From Chloroflexota bacterium (GTDB lineage: Bacteria > Chloroflexota > UBA6077), in NCBI GenBank assembly GCA_021806765.1, contig JAJZQR010000080.1:1-19429 (forward strand): a stretch of 19,429 bases of DNA. The letters run 5' to 3'. Under the pieces are notes generated by a model. The model worked only from the letters and a program-made list of their open reading frames with translations. It searched no databases and was not told the DNA's origin. Of the stretch, positions 16,796 to 19,429 are shown piece by piece. Numbering within the stretch: the stretch's first letter is position 1; every line of letters starts with the position of its first letter. The translations under genes were made by a program, and so were the position numbers.

Positions 16796-17565
16796 TCTGC
16801 AGAAACCCTCCAAGGCGCACTGTCCCGCTGCCACAGGCTTTCCAGGAGCCGCACGTCGCGCAGGGTGTCCATGCACTGCCAGAACCCAGTGTGCCTGTAC
16901 GCGACCAATTGACCGCTCTCGGCTAATCGTTCCAGCGGTTCCCGCTCAAACACTGTCTTGTCTCCGTCTAAGTAGTCCAAGACACCCGGCTCCATGACAA
17001 AAAAGCCACCGTTGATCCAGCCCTCTCCGATCTGTGGTTTCTCAGTAAACTGCTGCACTAGATCTCCGTCGAAGCTCAGCCCGCCAAACCTAGCTGGTGG
17101 GCGGACGGCGGTGACTGTTGCTAGCTTCCCATGGGCACGATGAAACGCGACCAAGTCTCGGATGTTAACGCTAGCCACTCCGTCGCCATAGGTCATCATG
17201 AATGTCTCGCTGTGGACCCAAGGGGCCAGGCGCTTGATACGTCCACCTGTATCGGTTTGAAGACCCGTGTCAATAAGGTGAACCATCCAGTCCTCGCGCT
17301 CGCCGTCGTGCACTTCTGTCTGCCCACTATCCAAATGGATGCTAAAGCTGTTCCGAAGCGCGTAGTAGTTCAGGAAGTAGCTCTTAATGACCTCACCCTT
17401 GTATCCCAGCGCCACGACGAACTCTTTGTATCCATAGGCTGCATAGATGCCCATAATGTGCCATAAGATTGGGCGCCCGCCAATCTCAACCATGGGCTTA
17501 GGCTTCAGCGTTGTCTCTTCCTGCAGGCGGGTGCCAAGTCCCCCTGCAAGAATAATCACTCTCAT
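16792..17565 (-). CDS. rfbF: Glucose-1-phosphate cytidylyltransferase
   Basis: Makes CDP-glucose and pyrophosphate from CTP and glucose-1-phosphate, the entry step of all CDP-3,6-dideoxyhexoses. The 257 residues carry the nucleotidyltransferase signature [18 protein letters not shown] (1-18), the [18 protein letters not shown] stretch (21-38), [20 protein letters not shown] (49-68), [12 protein letters not shown] (123-134, metal-binding aspartate D128), [11 protein letters not shown] and [12 protein letters not shown] near the C-terminus. Length and motifs equal those of known RfbF proteins. The ATG at 17565 follows GGGGTGAG and lies 12 bases after the fucose-synthase stop. Confidence 0.96.
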   Translation of the reverse strand: MRVIILAGGLGTRLQEETTLKPKPMVEIGGRPILWHIMGIYAAYGYKEFVVALGYKGEVIKSYFLNYYALRNSFSIHLDSGQTEVHDGEREDWMVHLIDTGLQTDTGGRIKRLAPWVHSETFMMTYGDGVASVNIRDLVAFHRAHGKLATVTAVRPPARFGGLSFDGDLVQQFTEKPQIGEGWINGGFFVMEPGVLDYLDGDKTVFEREPLERLAESGQLVAYRHTGFWQCMDTLRDVRLLESLWQRDSAPWRVSAE

Positions 17566-17577
17566 GGACTCACCCCA

Positions 17578-18648
<1,071 letters not shown>

Positions 18649-18659
18649 CTAGCTTGCCC

Positions 18660-19429
18660 TTAGCCGATTGCCGGCCACCTGAACCATCCGGCTAGGGATA
18701 GTAGGGAGGCCGTGTCGAAGAAGCCGAGCATGCCCACAACTGTGACGAAGGCCAGACCATTTCGCTGGCCACGGGGCAACATGCTACATCCCTCTGCGAG
18801 CAACAACGCCAGCGGCACGAGGGCCACGAACAGGAACCTTCCCTGCAGAACCTGCAGCCGGTATGCGAAGGAGTCGTCCTGGTAGGCGGCCAGGTAGCGC
18901 AGGTACGCCGTCGCGACGGTGGCAGCTATCGCCGCCACCAGTGCAACGCGGATGGGCAGCGGGCGTAACGATGTGGGATGTCCGCTCCCGAGCAGCCGAG
19001 TGACAAACGATACGTAGCCGGCGACTGCGAGCAGCACGATCGCGGTTGGTGCCGCGTACCACATCAGATCGGGATGCACCGACTCTCCCAGGAAGGCCGA
19101 CCAGAAGCTGGTGAACAGGTAGGGCAACGGTGCCGTACCAGTGAGCGCAATCATCTCTTGCCCCTTCGACCAGTCCCACACCATCGAGAGGGACCAGGAT
19201 GCCACCGCTCTCATGTAGCCGCCCTCGGGTGTTCTCAGGGTCGCGACGCCCAGCACGGCCGCCAGCGCAACCACCGGGAGCAGCCACTTCAATCGGCCGG
19301 TCCTGAACTCCCGGAACAGCACGAGCGCCGCTACTCCCGTGCACACTGCCACCACCGGCAATATCTGTCCCTTGGTTATCAGCGCAGCTGCCATGGCTAC
19401 CGCAGTGGCTGGGATCGCCCAACGGGGGA
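18660..19429 (-). CDS. Polytopic membrane protein, N-terminus cut by window edge
   Basis: The reading frame is open to the right edge of the window, so only the last 256 or so residues are seen. They hold several hydrophobic helices (ILPVVAVCTGVAALVLFREF, WLLPVVALAAVLGVATL, AIVLLAVAGYVSFVTRLL, RVALVAAIAATVATAYL, GRFLFVALVPLALLLAEG, LAFVTVVGMLGFFDTASL). The phrases YLFTSFWSAFLGE and LQVLQGRFLFVALVPLALLL resemble the C-terminal part of large membrane glycosyltransferase-like proteins (DUF2142 or GT39-type). These act on lipid-linked sugars at the outer face of the membrane. The assignment is tentative. It sits 47 bases before the fucose-synthase start (29 if that starts at 18630), so cotranscription is likely. 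Confidence 0.6.
   Translation of the reverse strand, partial: PRWAIPATAVAMAAALITKGQILPVVAVCTGVAALVLFREFRTGRLKWLLPVVALAAVLGVATLRTPEGGYMRAVASWSLSMVWDWSKGQEMIALTGTAPLPYLFTSFWSAFLGESVHPDLMWYAAPTAIVLLAVAGYVSFVTRLLGSGHPTSLRPLPIRVALVAAIAATVATAYLRYLAAYQDDSFAYRLQVLQGRFLFVALVPLALLLAEGCSMLPRGQRNGLAFVTVVGMLGFFDTASLLSLAGWFRWPAIG

Overview
This window is one continuous stretch of a polysaccharide (O-antigen or capsule type) biosynthesis cluster. All 18 genes I can support lie on the minus strand, so transcription runs from high to low coordinates. Genes are packed tightly: four junctions are ATGA overlaps, one is a GTGA overlap, three more overlap by 11-20 bases, and no gap exceeds about 115 bases. There is no RNA gene, insertion sequence, transposase, CRISPR array or tRNA. 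The DNA is GC-rich by eye and uses ATG, GTG and TTG starts. A flippase and a polymerase imply a Wzx/Wzy-dependent, lipid-linked repeat-unit pathway. The organism cannot be fixed from this; the style of the GDP-fucose synthase and of the edge membrane protein recalls Chloroflexota or similar environmental bacteria, but that is a weak impression.

In transcription order: (a) 19429-18660, the C-terminal part of a large multi-spanning membrane protein, perhaps a DUF2142/GT-C-like enzyme, cut by the window edge. (b) 18612-17578, GDP-L-fucose synthase. (c) 17565-12514, a compact block for CDP-activated 3,6-dideoxyhexose: glucose-1-phosphate cytidylyltransferase (rfbF), CDP-glucose 4,6-dehydratase (rfbG), an SDR reductase that fits the paratose-synthase step, the PLP/[2Fe-2S] C3 dehydrase (rfbH) and CDP-paratose 2-epimerase (rfbE/tyv). 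Together these give glucose-1-P -> CDP-glucose -> 4-keto-6-deoxy -> 3,6-dideoxy-4-keto -> CDP-paratose -> CDP-tyvelose. (d) 12405-10422, a putative sugar O-methyltransferase and a GT2 glycosyltransferase. (e) 10309-7590, Wzx-type flippase and a CgeB-like glycosyltransferase. (f) 7531-4135, GT2 transferase, GT-D-like transferase and Wzy-like polymerase, all chained by ATGA overlaps. (g) 4036-1, three GT4 transferases, the last WbuB-like, and an RmlD-like sugar-nucleotide reductase cut by the window edge.

The likely product is a repeat unit carrying tyvelose (or paratose), possibly O-methylated, possibly L-fucose, and possibly an N-acetylated 6-deoxyhexosamine at the WbuB/RmlD-like end. Seven glycosyltransferases are encoded. 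Two partner enzymes are not seen and must lie outside the window or elsewhere: the E3-type reductase that feeds electrons to RfbH, and GDP-mannose 4,6-dehydratase for GDP-fucose.
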